A DNA stretch of 64,000 nt from Sipunculus nudus (GCA_026874595.1 CM049321.1:9484979-9548978), one strand, 5' to 3'; counted from the stretch's first letter, positions 20,466 through 32,731 are shown. A program made the numbers and translations. The notes: generated by a model from the sequence alone, not told the origin.

Positions 20466-23400
20466 TCAACAATCTAGATCACATGCATCTCTTAATTTAC
20501 CCCATTTCAAAGTATGTTTAGATATTAAACCTTTTTCATGAGCTAAAAACCTTTCTGTCACCTCTGTCACCTCTTCGGAATATCGAAAACAAAGCAGCTG
20601 GGTTGTCCTCTCTTTGCATATACAAAACATATTTAAATAACATCAAAATCTGGTTTATCAGCATGTTTTTCGAAGTGACTGGGAGTATACCATACAATAT
20701 AACATCTAGTGATAGATCTGGCATATTAATATCACTATTTTGCATCCATGAGTGTATTTTAAAATAAAGGTTTTTGGCAACTGTACATTCAAACAGTAAA
20801 TGAACAATACTTTCATTATAGTTAAAGCAATAGGAACATCTGGGTGTTTCCTTTATTTTCCACTTATACAGATGCTCATTTAGTGGAATGTAATTATTCA
20901 ATAGTTTGTACTGGAATTCTCTCATATGTGTATCCATTGTTGTTCTATAGATACCTTCGTACACATCTTTCCAATAAATATCAATACTATTTTTCGTATT
21001 CAAGGTATTAAAAAACTTCTGAGCTGTAGGAGGTTTCCATATTTTTTCAATCAATGTGCCATATATTTTCTTTGAATTTAATTTGTCCATGGACTGATGT
21101 CCATCAGTTGTTACAATAATATCTGTATCAACCTCTGTTGAGTGTACTTCATAGTTCATAAACATTTTTTTCCAGCGATATGGTATTGCATTCCTCAATG
21201 CTGTCCAGTACATATAATCAAGGGGACTTTTCCTAAATACGTCATGTATTTTCCATACTCCTTTCTCGTCAACTAAATCCTTAATATAACAAATGCCCAA
21301 ATTGTGCATTCTATTATTGTACACAGATATTTCATTCTTAGTTATATATTTGTTGTTCCACACAAACTGATAAAGAACATCCTCATGTGTTTTTGGTTCC
21401 ACTGACACATAATTTGCCCAGTCTTCAAAACACCTGATGTAAAAGTTAGGTAAAACATTTGGTAGAATACTAACATCAAAATTACTTCTAATACATCTTA
21501 ATCCACCAATGTTCCTTAACTTGTAATCCAGTATCTCAGTAGTCTTAGACGACCGATTACAATATAACCGCCTGACCCACAGAATTCTCTGTGATTTTAT
21601 CTTGCTCTCAATGTCTCATGTTCCTCTCCAAATAAAGTCACAGAGAAGTCTTTTGAAATGCTTCAACGTATTTTTTGGCGGTATCATCATATTTGTCACA
21701 TACAAAACCTTTGGTAGAGCTAATGTACGGGCAGCTTCTGCCCTCCCATATATTGAAAGATTTCGACTTTTCCATATTGACATAGTTGTTGCAAGGTTAT
21801 TTTCCACACGTGTAAAATTTTCTTTATTAATCAAATCCTGATTATAAGAATAATGAATTCCAAGTATTTTTATGGTTGCTTTTGTGAGGTCTACCCATTT
21901 CAGATTATACAAATTTTTGGTCACATGTTTTATAGATCCTATACAAGCAACCTCTGATTTCGTATAATTTATCTTGAGTGAAGAAAAATATTGAAATCTT
22001 TCAATTACATGAAGAAAATTTTCAAGTGATTTGACATTTTCAACAAATAATGTTGTATCATCTGCAAACATGCATAGTTTGACCTCTGTGTTTCCAATGT
22101 CTATTCCTTTTACATGTTTGTCATTTCTAATCTTGATTGCCAATATTTCTATTACAAGGATAAATAAATATGGAGCCAGCGGATCGCCTTGCCTGGTCCC
22201 TCTTTCTAACTGGAAATACCCTGTGGAAAATCCATTGTTCATAACTGAGCTTTGTACATTTGTGTGTAATATTTTAATCCATCTGATAAAAGCACTATCA
22301 AAACCAAAATACTTTAAAGTCTCATATATAAAACCATGATCGACACTGTCGAAAGCAGCCTCTAGATCTGCTGCAAACATAATTCCAGGTTTATGTTCCA
22401 ATTCCGTATAATGCAACACATCCCATATTAATCTGATCGGTTCTCCAATATATCTTTCCTTAATGAAAGCTTATATGTCATATTTGATTAATTTTGGTAG
22501 ATATCTTTCTATTCTTTTGACTAATATTTTACTCAATACTTTTAAATCAACATTCAACAAACTTATTGGTCTCCAACCACTTAAGTGTTTTAAATTTTTA
22601 CCTGGCTTAGGAATTAATTTTACAAGGGCCTGCTTTTGTGAAGATGTCAAAGATCCATGTTCATAATTTTCATTCAAACAATCTGTTAAGCATTGGCCAA
22701 GTTCATTAAATAAAGCTAAATAAAATTCCTTTGTCAATCCATCATTACCTGGAGTTTTATTATTCTTCATTGCATTCAAACAGGAATACACCTCATTTCT
22801 TGTAATTATATTCCCACATGATTTTGCCTCAGACTCACTGAAAGTATTCTCATGTACAGGAAGACATTCAAAATAGCTGTTGAACTCTTGTTCAGTACAA
22901 ATTACTTTTCTCTGGTATTTATCAATAAAAGAATTCTTAATAAATGACATGACTGCTGCATGGCCAACAATATCTTGTCCGTCTTTTGACAGAGTTCTTA
23001 TGACACCTTTTTTATGATTATGTTTTTCTAGGTTCAGGAAGTATTTTGTGCGTCTCACACCATGCTGCAACCACTGTGCCCTAGATCTCACTATAATACC
23101 TCTAGTTATCTTATCATAATGTTCTTGTAATTTACGTTTCATAGTTTGATACATCTGCTGTGATTCTATGGTGTCTGTACTCTTTTATGTTTTGTTCCAT
23201 CTTATTAACCTCTTTTTCTAATATTTTACCACTTTCTTTAAACTTTCTAGCTTTATCTTTACTGTACCTAATAGTGTGCTCTCTTATTTTGTATTTCAAG
23301 TACTCCCATTTACATCTTGCTGTTTTACTTTTAACTTCATTTTTCCATTCAGCAATTTTACACCTGATAACAATTATATATTCTTTGTCATTAATTAAAT

Positions 23401-24187
23401 CATTATTAATACACCAGTGTGATGGTCCCCTGCTGATTTACTTTAATTTATTTACTTGTAACAGGACTGCTGAGTGATCTGTACTTACAGCAGAAATTAT
23501 CTCACAACTTTCAATGAGTAACTGAAGAGAATTTGATATAAAAAAATAATCCAAGCGCCTTTGAATGAAAGGAGTCAGTGACCTCCATGTAAAAGACTGT
23601 GTATTTTCATGTTTAACACGCCATATATCACAAATATCTAAAACTTCCATCACACTTAAAAGTTTGTTGACTGAAGCCTGCTTCACATTTATTTTGCCTC
23701 CATCAGCATCAAGTTCAGTAAGATGTACATTAAAATCTCCACCCCAAATAAGATCAATATTTAAATTCTGAGACATATCCAAAATTTCTTCCAACACTTT
23801 TTGATAAAAGGCAACCTGCTGTGCTTCATAATTCGGTGCATAAATATTAACAAGTATACAGTGAAGTCCTTCAATTTCACATTCAATTATAATATATCTT
23901 CCATTAGTGTCAATACTCTTATTAATCTCCTTAAATTCAACGCTTTTACCAACAAGTATAGATACTCCACATGATTTGGTGCTCCCATGAGATAGATACA
24001 CTTTACCTCGCCACTGTTTAGACCATTTATTTTCATCTTGTATTATGCAGTGACATTCTTGTAGGAAACTGATTCCTTGATATGCATTATGTTTTACTAA
24101 CCAATTAAGTATCTGCCTCCTCTTAACATAACTTCTCATTCCTCTCACATTCAAAGAGAGGACCTTAAATTGTATGTTATCTGCCAT
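20466..24187 (-). pseudogene. Tx1/L1-like LINE ORF2: endonuclease, RT, zinc-knuckle C-terminus
   Basis: The frame starts MADNIQFKVLSLNVRGM at 24,187 with an APE-type endonuclease (SFLQECHC, VNIYAPN, WGGDFNVHL, FTWRSL, RLDYFFIS, STDHSAVLL). The RT follows: KNNKTPGNDGLTKEFY and LVKLIPKPGKNLKHLSGWRP around 22,800-22,560, AADLEAAFDSVDHGF at about 22,380, RGTRQGDPLAPYLFILV, and the catalytic MFADDTTLFV around 22,050. The C-terminal zinc-knuckle region (CSYCFNYNESIVHLLFEC) is near 20,800. About 1,240 codons is normal for ORF2 of this clade. Lesions: in-frame stops at 23,438-23,440, about 22,468-22,470 and 21,613-21,615, frameshifts near 23,157 and near 20,570; the frame then ends at TGA 20,466-20,468. 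Recently dead, since motifs are intact. Confidence 0.85.
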
Positions 24188-24369
24188 GTTGCATGTAAAA
24201 AGTTAATTCTGTCAAAAGTATGGGGTATTTAAGGTTATCAAAATGAAGTTTATTTTCCCTTGGGTCGCTCAGCAGATCAAAGTACAAGGCCTCAACAATA
24301 TATATACATGTAAGACATACAACATTGAACATTATAATTGTCGGGTCATTTATATGCCAGACAGTATGT

Positions 24370-24495
24370 ATATTTATTCAGATGTAGGTAATTCTAGAAA
24401 TGATTCACCATATTTTATTTCCCTGACATCACCTTTCATATCTTTCAAGAAGACTTTACCATTCCAGGTCCATGCATCTTTTACCATGGGATTGT
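24370..24495 (-). pseudogene. Remnant of LINE ORF1 C-terminus
   Basis: About 36 codons on the minus strand just upstream of ORF2 read MVKDAWTWNGKVFLKD and end before a stop at about 24,380. Short W-G-K(V/I)-F phrases like this end the ORF1 RNA-binding protein in Tx1/L1-type elements. The rest of ORF1 is missing; the LINE appears 5'-truncated near the G-run at 24,559-24,574. Confidence 0.4.
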
Positions 24496-24849
24496 AATTA
24501 ATGTTTTACAACAGTATGTATCTGATAGTTTTTATGCTCTTTATTCCCGTCTCAGACAGGGGGGGGGGGGGGGGAGGGCAACTAGCTAAAGCTTGCACTT
24601 TCACATACTCCTTAAAACTCCAAATATACCCAAAGACACTCGTAGGTTAACAAAATAATTATTATAAATAAAATATACGACCATAGGTCGAACTCTTGCC
24701 GGAAGTTGAAAAAGTAATAGCTCAAGGTCAAATTATTCTGTTATATTATGAAGAATCAACAGGAGACTAAAATGAGCAACGGTTTATGTGGATGCGACAA
24801 TTTATAAACAAATCATGAAGAACATTAGACATTTGGGCGTGCTTTTGGC

Positions 24850-26035
24850 CTTGACAAATAACCTTTGACCAAATATTGAAGGAAAACCTAATGGGTCAGA
24901 TGGTAATATATTTTTTTAACCAACGGTATAAGTTTCAGAGTGATTGCATGAAAATGGGGGCTATGTAAATATTCGAATATTTCTAAGTTTGATAAGTTTT
25001 ACCCTAAATTAGGTCAATATGATTATGGCAGAATATGACCAAATCTCCACAGGAATAAGGCCATCTTTTCTAGGTTCAGATGCAGTAATTAAAATAATAA
25101 TATCATTTATACCTTTGGAGATATGACACAATAATGATAAATTGCATTTTTGTCAGTGCAGCGCCCCATGGAGGTGATATACAAAAAATGGAAAAACAGT
25201 TTTTGAGATATTACAGTAAAACATAAAATATATCAGTTTAAAAAAGATTCCTGCAAACGTTAGGCATATAAGGCATCTTTAAGTAAGATGTCGCAAAAAG
25301 CTCCTGCAGTGCCCCCTGGTGGCCATTTAGCATAACCTGAATACAATTTTCTAACACTAACTTATCAGCACGTGGTGCAAAAAACTACACCTCTCTAGCA
25401 TTAAAATGAAATATTGACAAAAGCTAAGATAAAATGCCAAGAATTTACTCTAAAATAGATCACCATTGTAACCTCAGAATGAGGTCAAGTGTACCCTCAA
25501 ATGATCCAATTGATTGTATTTTTTAGATTCTGTAATAAAAATTGTGGCATCTTTGAAGTGTTGAAGCTATTAGACAAAAATCAGAGTTTGACGTGTTTAA
25601 GCTACAGCGGCTGTATAAAAAATGAAAAATTGATTTCGAGATAATTCTATTTAACATACAATGTATAAGTTTCGAAGCGATAACTTCAAAATTGGGGCCT
25701 CTAACGCATAATTAATGAAATTCCACAAACTGTCATAGAGCGCCCCCTGGTAGCCATTTTCGAAAACCTGTAGTAAATTCCGCAATACCATATAAACTCT
25801 ATAAAGTGTAAACACGTGACCTCTCTAGCTTTAAAAATGACCAAATAAGAAATTTTTTGTTCAAACTTTCAAATTAGATGATTTTTACTTAAAATGTGTT
25901 ACCATGGTAGCCATTTAATTAGACATTTTGCCTCAAGAGGAGAGGGCATTTATTGATGAATAAAATGAGCTACACTTTATGTGCCTACGATAATTCTTGA
26001 CAAAGATATGAAGAAAAAGGCCATTTTAGGGGTCT
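24850..26035. repeat. Diverged approximately 430-bp direct repeats
   Basis: The phrase GTGCCCCCTGGTGGCCATTT at about 25,309 recurs as GCGCCCCCTGGTAGCCATTT at about 25,741, each followed by ACCTG.A.A.AATT, then ACCTCTCTAGC.TTAAAA and TA.CATTGTAACC or TACCATGGTAGCC. An older relative starts around 24,860-25,160. Period about 432 bp. No coding frame. Confidence 0.5.
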
Positions 26036-26325
26036 TGATGACCCTGACCTTGACCTTTGACCCATTATGACCACAAACAAAAGGTTTCTAATGGGGATGA
26101 TTTTATACTATCTATATAAGTTTAAAAGCAGTTGCTGCAAAATTGTGGTCAGCAGGGTGCAAATAAACAAGTGAAAATATGACCCTGACCTTGACGGTTG
26201 ACCTATTTTGCCCAAAAAACAATAGGCTTCTATATGGGGCGACTATATACTAACTACATAAGTTTGAAAGCGGTTGCTGCAAAACGGTGGCCGGTAGAGT
26301 GCAGAAAAATAAACAAACATACATA
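26036..26325. repeat. Two copies of an approximately 145-bp tandem repeat
   Basis: ATGACCCTGACCTTGAC begins each copy (about 26,036 and 26,180), followed by GACC.ATT.TG, AGGcTTCTA and ATAAGTTTgAAAGC.GTTGCTGCAAAA. Non-coding; probably part of a dispersed element. From 26,330 to 26,900 no feature is recognised. Confidence 0.55.
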
Positions 26326-26906
26326 ACTGACGAATATATTTGCCGAAATCTCTGATTCCGACAAGCAATGAATACTTCAATTCACTCATAATGAATCAAC
26401 AAAGAAACACCACAACGAGTCACAATCAATATCACATATATACACAAGAGTCCAGTAACATTGAATACGGTTCCTGATCACGCCGCTCTCTACCATTTGT
26501 TGTCTAGTCTGTTTACGTGAACGTGGCGCACGTCCCACTTAGAGGTCAGCATCACGCTGTACGACACCAGGCCTACTCCCCGTCAGCTATCAGTATTTAG
26601 ACTGGCCCATCAATAGGCCACCCCTTTTGTAAAGTAGGCTGGCCTACAGCCGGGAATGTTCAGGCCTGACCACTCTTCTGCGTGCACCTGAATGATGCAG
26701 ACGTTGGCCACTGGCACATGCCTGGTCAGCACTAGGTTTAGTCATTTAGACGTGTAAAGGGGCTAAAGGATAATCGACATAAGGCGAAGTTCAGTAGCCT
26801 GCCGCGACCCTTCTAGCTCCCTGTTTATCACGTGTAATTATCAGACTGGCAGTATAATATAAAGGACAGATATTTCTGCAACTTTTTAATTTAAACCTAA
26901 AATTCT

Positions 26907-27370
26907 GTGTTTTTTTTTCTATTATTTGTGGGGAAAATCCTACAACGCTACAGCCACACACAGACGGGTATAACGCCCCAGGCACATGAACAATCCGTGT
27001 CGGCACGCGTTATACAAACACCTAACGCTTTACAGCAAATCACAGCTCCGTCTCTAGAGTATACACGTTTAGCTGATTCTTTCTGGGCACAGATTAACTG
27101 CCCCATCCAGCTCAAGACTACAGGTAACGTCCGGTTCTATCAGAACCTCGCACATAATTAAACTGACGCATTTAAATACAGTACGCTGACTGTTCCTGGC
27201 AGCTCTTCACATATTTTACCAGTCCGTCGGAAATATGCGATACTTGTCCCGAAGTCCGTTACGGGAACAACAAATTTCACAACTGCTTCAGACAGTCTCA
27301 TTGCGCAAGCGCATGCTAAACTCGTAGACACCGTCTCTCCACTGAACATGGTGTTACGACCCATAATGTA
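26907..27370 (+). pseudogene. Unrecognised open frame with one stop, ending in the monomer cluster
   Basis: One frame stays open for about 84 codons (QTGITPQAHEQSVS, LEYTRLADSFWAQINC), meets a single TAA at 27,159-27,161, and continues open for about 68 more (TLTVPGSSSHILPVRRKYA, TASDSLIAQAHAKLVDTV). Composition is protein-like rather than low complexity. A donor-like ACTACAG|GTAACG lies at 27,122 and an acceptor-like CCTGGCAG at about 27,200, so a spliced reading that removes the stop is also possible. The frame ends at the border of the GTTACGACCC cluster. Family unknown. Confidence 0.25.
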
Positions 27371-27465
27371 ATAACCGGTCCATAATGTAATAACGGCCCA
27401 TATTGTAATAAAAGCGACCTATAATGTAATAACGGCCCATAAAGTAATAAGAAACGGCCGATAGC
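27354..27465 (+). repeat. Small cluster of approximately 20-bp CCCATA(A/T)TGTAATAA monomers
   Basis: Starts GTTACGACCCATAATG and repeats CC(C)ATAATGTAATAAC about five times. It shares the border and monomer with the palindrome arms at 29.1, 31.7, 33.7 and 35.5 kb and is the leftmost member of the group. Confidence 0.7.
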
Positions 27466-27759
27466 AAGTTTTTTTTTTCTGGGTGTGTCGTGATCATTTA
27501 TTTTGGACCTTTTAACAATGAAATAACAGCAAGATGTGTTTCAAATGTCAATACAATTTAATAAAAAAAATAGAAATTGCTGCTGAATTGACACAGACTG
27601 CGGTCTTTCATTCCTTAAGCTCAATTCACTTGTGCACATTTACTCCCGGGAGTGTAAAAACATGTACATAGACATAAATTTCTTATGTAAGTATAATGTG
27701 TCATATAAACAGATTTGCATAAATGGGTATAAATACTCCTGAAGTGAACTGACATGAGC

Positions 27760-27861
27760 AAAAGTATATTTGCACGACCTCAGGAGGTAATACAAAAGTA
27801 TATTTGCACGACCTCAGGAGGTAATACAAAAGTATATTTGCGTGCAAGTAACTTTACTTAA
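27760..27861. repeat. Three copies of a 34-bp tandem repeat
   Basis: AAAAGTATATTTGCACGACC recurs at 27,760, 27,794 and 27,828, the last copy incomplete. Copies one and two look identical. The rest of 27,466-28,590 shows no gene. Confidence 0.8.
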
Positions 27862-28595
27862 TAAGTAAATTGTGACATGTGAACAGATTTCCGATTTGCA
27901 TATATAAGTTAACTGATATTGTTTGTTGCAAATTGGCTTATGATTACGTATTTATCAATTTAAAATCAGCAATTCAGTCGCTCTTTTAGGTCAAGAACGG
28001 AATTCATATTTCTTGGTCAAAATTAAAACAAAACATATTTATTACAGAGTTAATAATGCTTTCTACATGTTATTATATGAAAACTTCTCATATCACGGTT
28101 TATTTGATCTAGATTTTAAAATATTTTAACACATTTCGACATGTATTCGACTAATTTATTCCAATTTGCAAATTAAAAAAAAATCTATATGCATCATGTT
28201 AATATATCGGTAAATCCTAAGACATATTAACATATTTTTAAAAGGGATACTTTCTTTCAAAATGATGACTTTATCGGACATTGGCGTTTGAAATAAGCAT
28301 GAATTATTTTTCATATTTTCACCTATAAACGTTAAAGATTGGATCTGTTTTAGCATTTTAGTGTATATGCTTACAACTCAATATGTTTAATGTTTTGAGT
28401 TATAAATGGTTTGATAATAACAATTTAAATGTAAATATAAATATTCTTAGGTTTCAGAATATGTATCAGGTAAGACCAGAACAACAGTTTAGGTTATATT
28501 AATGAAAACAGAAACAATATTGAAACAGAATCAGGGACACTTTTGAAATGGTAATGTAGAGGGAAAACAAACTTTGGTAATTTTGTCTTTGAGCA

Positions 28596-28665
28596 CTGAT
28601 GGGGAATGAACCAGGTACCTACATCACGGAAGTCAACTCCCGGTCCACTAGGCTACATCATTCCC
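28596..28665 (-). mobile_element. tRNA-like SINE head
   Basis: On the minus strand TAGCCTAGTGG (28,645-28,655) fits an RNA polymerase III A box and GGTTCATTCCC (28,602-28,612) fits a B box, about 32 nt apart as in tRNA genes. The paired-arm regularity of a real tRNA is not evident, so a tRNA-derived SINE head is preferred. No poly(A) or body identified. From here to 29,136 nothing else is recognised. Confidence 0.5.
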
Positions 28666-29136
28666 TTACCCGGCCAACCAGTTATAAAGCGATATATTGG
28701 AGTCCATCGTTCTGTCTATCTTATGATACCTTTACTAAACATTAGTAAACATTAGTCTCATTTAATAAAGTGCAAAAATCGCATGAATTGGCCTACCATT
28801 AGAACAACTGTTGTCACTCAAATATTTTTAAATGTTATACCTTATCCCAGTCCTTATCTGACACCGCAACGCCATTGAGGAATGTCACATTTTAGTGTCT
28901 TTCCTTCTAGTCTGAGTCCTTTAGGACATGCCCTAAATGCAATCGTCTAAAGGTTGCCTGAGGCAGAATGCAGGGCCACTACCTCTACATCAACCTTCAT
29001 CTCGTAGTGTATATGATTGTCAAGGTCTTTGGACTCATTGCTGGTACCTTGATCAATGCTTTTTCGTTCATGTCATTGTGAAAAGGGCCTAAAAAATTCT
29101 TTTGAAAAAATGTGGACCTTTTGAAATTTTTTGGGG

Positions 29137-29473
29137 GGTCGTACGACCCATGGATATGATAATAACCATACCCTGTCCATATTGTAATAAAATTGCAAGT
29201 GGGTAAAACGGCCCATATTGTTATCTCTCGCAAGTTGGTTAAACGGCCAAAAATGTTATAATTCAAATTTAATGCAAATAAACTTAGTAAATTCAAATAT
29301 TGACTTCTAGTGACACGAAAGTGTGAGCGAAAGTACAAGTGTGAAAACCACTGGATTTACATGATGACTATTTGTATAAAATGGTGACCAAGCTAATATG
29401 AGCGAAATATGGCCATGATTTATGTTTATCATTTTGAAGTATTTAAACAGGATAAACATGATAATTTTTAAAA

Positions 29474-29478
<5 letters not shown>
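29137..29478 (+). repeat. Palindrome arm A (left)
   Basis: Begins GTCGTACGACCC, carries two or three CCATATTGTAATAA-type monomers, then about 250 bp of unique sequence including ACCAAGCTAATATGAGCGAA, and ends at an (AT)n tract. Its reverse complement is at 33,283-33,715, which has more monomers. Confidence 0.8.
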
Positions 29479-29525
<47 letters not shown>

Positions 29526-29529
29526 TATA
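29479..29529. repeat. (AT)n microsatellite at inner edge of arm A
   Basis: AT run with one G. An (AT)n tract lies at the same place next to the inverted arm (33,216-33,282). Confidence 0.95.
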
Positions 29530-30316
29530 CGATTGTAGTATTTTTGCCTCTGTATAAAACCCAACAAAAACACGTATTGGATGTAATTTTGGTTTGCTGA
29601 TGACACCTAAATATTTAATATATTAAGCGCCTTATTCCATTTAAGCTACAGGCGAGGACCCGTTGGTTGAGAGGCGTGGGAGGGGGGGGGGGGGGGGATA
29701 TGGGGCCCCGCTCCTCCTGGATCCGCGCCTGGGGCTAGAATACTTGCATACGTATAGTATATAAATATAAATATAAATATTTTAACAATTTTAGCAGATA
29801 AAACCTACAAAACTCAGTTTGCATACATTTTAATATATTTTTATTCTTTTAAAAAATAAAATTTAATTTTAGTGCGTTTTGCTCAATGTATCATAGAGAA
29901 TATTTAAAATGATCTCTCGAAACCTCCCTAGATTAAGAAATTATAAATGTAGGTACTGCTGCAATTTGGCCTGTGTCTATCCACGGTCAGACTGCCATCG
30001 ATTAGAATTTGGGATATCATATCATCTTATATTCTATGGTAGGAAAAAAAGTCAGTTAAGAATGTTTTTTGGGTGCACTTTTATGCATAGGTTAATATGT
30101 CTTAGGTCAATATGTATAACACGTCGCATAGATTAAGAGCTTTCAACACACATATTTGAAGTTAAAACCTGGGTGCGTCATTTGTGCGCTTCAAGAGTGA
30201 CACTGATGCAATTGAATCTTTAAGAAATAACATTACGCCCAAATAACGCCTCCCTTAGCCTCTCCACCCTACCCGCCACCTCAGACCCATCCCCACCCTG
30301 ACGATCTAACATCACG
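29530..30316. other. Spacer in left half of the palindrome complex
   Basis: Not matched by the right half. Contains a G-run (29,682-29,698) and AT-rich DNA; no gene supported. Confidence 0.5.
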
Positions 30317-30560
30317 GTAATAGTTAATGCGTTGGAAAGTGGAAGGAGTAAAGTTTGCTTCCGAGTTACTTTGTCAGTCATATGCTACATTGCTATTTAC
30401 TACATTTGCTAATTACTATTCATAACATTATGTAAATGCTGTGGCCTCAAAGGAATAAAGAAATGTCGCCATTTACGAAATAATTCTGAACAATATGCCT
30501 CACCCCATCCCATTGGCCTGTTGCTAGGGGTTTTCCTTGGTTAGTATTCCATATATATTT
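30317..30560 (+). repeat. Palindrome arm B (left)
   Basis: Starts GGTAATAGTTAATGCG and ends CCTTGGTTAGTATTCC plus AT. Reverse complement at 32,497-32,731 with roughly 85% identity by eye. The solo LTR follows at once, so the LTR inserted at the boundary between arm B and the (AT)n tract. Confidence 0.85.
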
Positions 30561-31343
30561 TGTTACGGAACCTAATAACAACAGATCACGCAATCGTGAC
30601 GAGCACAAACCTTGTTACGGAGACAAAAAAAATCAGATTCTGCAACACTAAGCAGCGTGAAATGTTTAGGGGAATGAACAAAGAAGTCAGTGGTTTTCTG
30701 TTAACAAATAATTATAATTTATTCATAATTTTACAGTATAACAACAATAAAAATGTACAGTACCCTCCTGTCCGGATCCTAGGCTTTGAGATCTGGATAC
30801 CACCACTGTCGCAGCTCAACAGGACTCCTTTAACACAAATATTCCAGATGAACAGATGTAAATCTTCTCAGAGAATAGTCCGATTTTATCGCAAAAACAA
30901 TCTTTGTAATCCAAAAGTGAAGTTCTGGTAATAATCCCAAAGGCAAGCTGAAGACAATCTGTATAATAAGTCTGTATGAAATCCCCAGAATATATGTAAG
31001 TTCTGCAATTATCGGAAAGGTCCCCAACTGACAAGAGAGTCACACACTTCCGTGTCCGCTGGTTTTATTCTCGCTGCCCGCTCTAAACACAGCCCCATTT
31101 ATAGCTTTTTCACCTGAAGCCCAGAGCTTTCCATTCTCGAACATTCCAAAGAACATAACAATACACGAGCGCCCACAGCGCCTGAACAGACCCGAACCAT
31201 CTAGAACAGAAAGAACGCTGTGTCTCCACGTTTCACACTTCACACGCAAGCCAGAGCCCAACTCGCGCGTCTCCCATAGCAATGAACAGTGCTAGCGCCT
31301 AAGACGAATCAGAATGCTTGCGCATTATAAACAGATACATGTT

Positions 31344-31346
<3 letters not shown>
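30561..31346 (-). mobile_element. Solo LTR of the same gypsy-type family (786 bp)
   Basis: Minus strand starts TGTAACATGTATCTG and ends GGTTCCGTAACA, sharing the 3' end and several internal blocks (CTATGGGAGACGCGCGAG, GTGACAG or GCGACAGTGGTGGTAT, AATAAATTATAATTATTTG) with the LTR at 15,336-16,194. It lies within an AT tract, so target duplication cannot be read. No internal region remains. Confidence 0.75.

Positions 31347-31421
<75 letters not shown>
31347..31421. repeat. (AT)n microsatellite inside palindrome, left
   Basis: About 75 bp of AT with one TATTATA break. Counterpart of 32,432-32,496 on the right half. Confidence 0.95.
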
Positions 31422-31424
<3 letters not shown>

Positions 31425-31682
31425 CGTTGTTACAATATTGGACGGTTATTACATAATGGGTCGTTATTACGAGGCTTATTGTAATAACCGTCCCATATTG
31501 TAATAATGGTCAATATTGTGGTAAAAATGGCTCATCTTGCTGTAAAAAAAAAACAAAAAAAAAAAAACGGCCAATATTATAATAATGGCCAATACCTAAT
31601 AATAAATGAGTAACACTGTAATAACTTTACCTCACCGTTACTGTAATCAGCATGGTGGGGGTTAAAGGAGGCAAAAAGGTCT
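31422..31682 (+). repeat. Palindrome arm C (left) with monomers
   Basis: Contains several ATTGTAATAA monomers (31,430-31,530), an A-run, and then a unique block ACTTTACCTCACCGTTACTG and CAGCATGGTGGGGGTTAAA (31,568-31,682) whose reverse complement is at 32,149-32,263. Confidence 0.8.
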
Positions 31683-32148
31683 GTTACGACCCATAATGTA
31701 ATAACCAGCCCATAATGTAATAATGGCCCATATTGTAATAAAAACGACCCATAATGTAATAATCATACCCTACCCATATTGTAATAAAACTGGCCCATAC
31801 TGTAATAACGGCCCATAATGTAATAAAAAACAACCCATATTGTAGTAACGGCCCATATTGTAATAAAAACGACCCATTTTGTAATAATCATACAATACCC
31901 ATATTGTAATAAAACGGGAAGTGGGAAAAAAGGCCCATATTGTAATAACATATGTTTAAGCTGAAGAATGAATCCCAAATCTAACAGCCGATATGTCGTT
32001 TGAGAATACCTTCTAAAATGACAGCAATTTTGGTTCCTCATTGGTATATGGGATGCAGTCATAATAGAAATCCAGTGAAACAGTCAGCATTTATGCTGTC
32101 TACGTATATTTAATCATAATCTTCTAAACTGCATTTTTTTACAATATT
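31683..32148 (+). repeat. Central element D of the palindrome
   Basis: Starts GTTACGACCCATAATG, followed by about eleven monomers of roughly 20 bp (CCCATATTGTAATAAAACGG type) to 31,950, then about 200 bp of unique sequence (CGATATGTCGTTTGAGAATA, TTCCTCATTGGTATA) ending in TTTTTTTACAATATTGGTC. Its reverse complement is D' at 33,716-35,473. Frames across the monomers give an artificial Y-G-P-repeat peptide. Confidence 0.8.
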
Positions 32149-32263
32149 GGTCTTTTTGTCCATTTTAGCCCCCACCATGCTGATTACAGTAAAGGTGAGG
32201 TAAAGTTATTACAATGTTACTCAGTTATTATTATGGTATTGGCCATTATTATAATATTGGCCG
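32149..32263 (-). repeat. Palindrome arm C' (right)
   Basis: Reverse complement of 31,568-31,682: CCCCCACCATGCTGATTACAG, in shorter form CACCATGCTGATTACAG, then AGGTAAAGTTATTACAATG and the ATTGGCC monomer remnant. Confidence 0.85.
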
Positions 32264-32427
32264 TTTTTACAACAAAATAGGCAATTTCTTCTACAATATT
32301 GACCATTGTTTCGCACAAAGCATAATCTCGTAATCTCGTAAAGTCTCGGCTTTTCAAACCACGCCGTTAGCTTCATTCTAACCACACTCACCTGATGATC
32401 GGTGTTACAGTGTTGCTTTTCTTCAGA

Positions 32428-32431
<4 letters not shown>

Positions 32432-32496
<65 letters not shown>
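32432..32496. repeat. (AT)n microsatellite inside palindrome, right
   Basis: About 65 bp AT. Sits between C' and B', mirroring the left half. Confidence 0.95.
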
Positions 32497-32498
<2 letters not shown>

Positions 32499-32731
32499 AA
32501 TGCTAACCAAGGAAAACCCCTAGCAACAGGCCAATGAGATTGGGTTAGGCATATTGTTTAGATTCATTTTGTTAATGGGGACATTACTTAATTCCTTTTA
32601 GGCCACGGGATTTACATAATGCTATGAATAAAAATTTGCAAAAATAGTAAATAGCAATATAGCATATGACTGACAAAGTAATTGGGGATCAAACTTTACT
32701 CCTTCCCTTTTCCCACGCATTTATTATTACC
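32497..32731 (-). repeat. Palindrome arm B' (right)
   Basis: Reverse complement of 30,317-30,560, from GGAATGCTAACCAAGG to CACGCATTTATTATTACC. Confidence 0.85.

Noticed and set aside
28596-28665. A functional tRNA gene
   Set aside because: Box A and B matches are present, but a complete cloverleaf could not be folded by eye.
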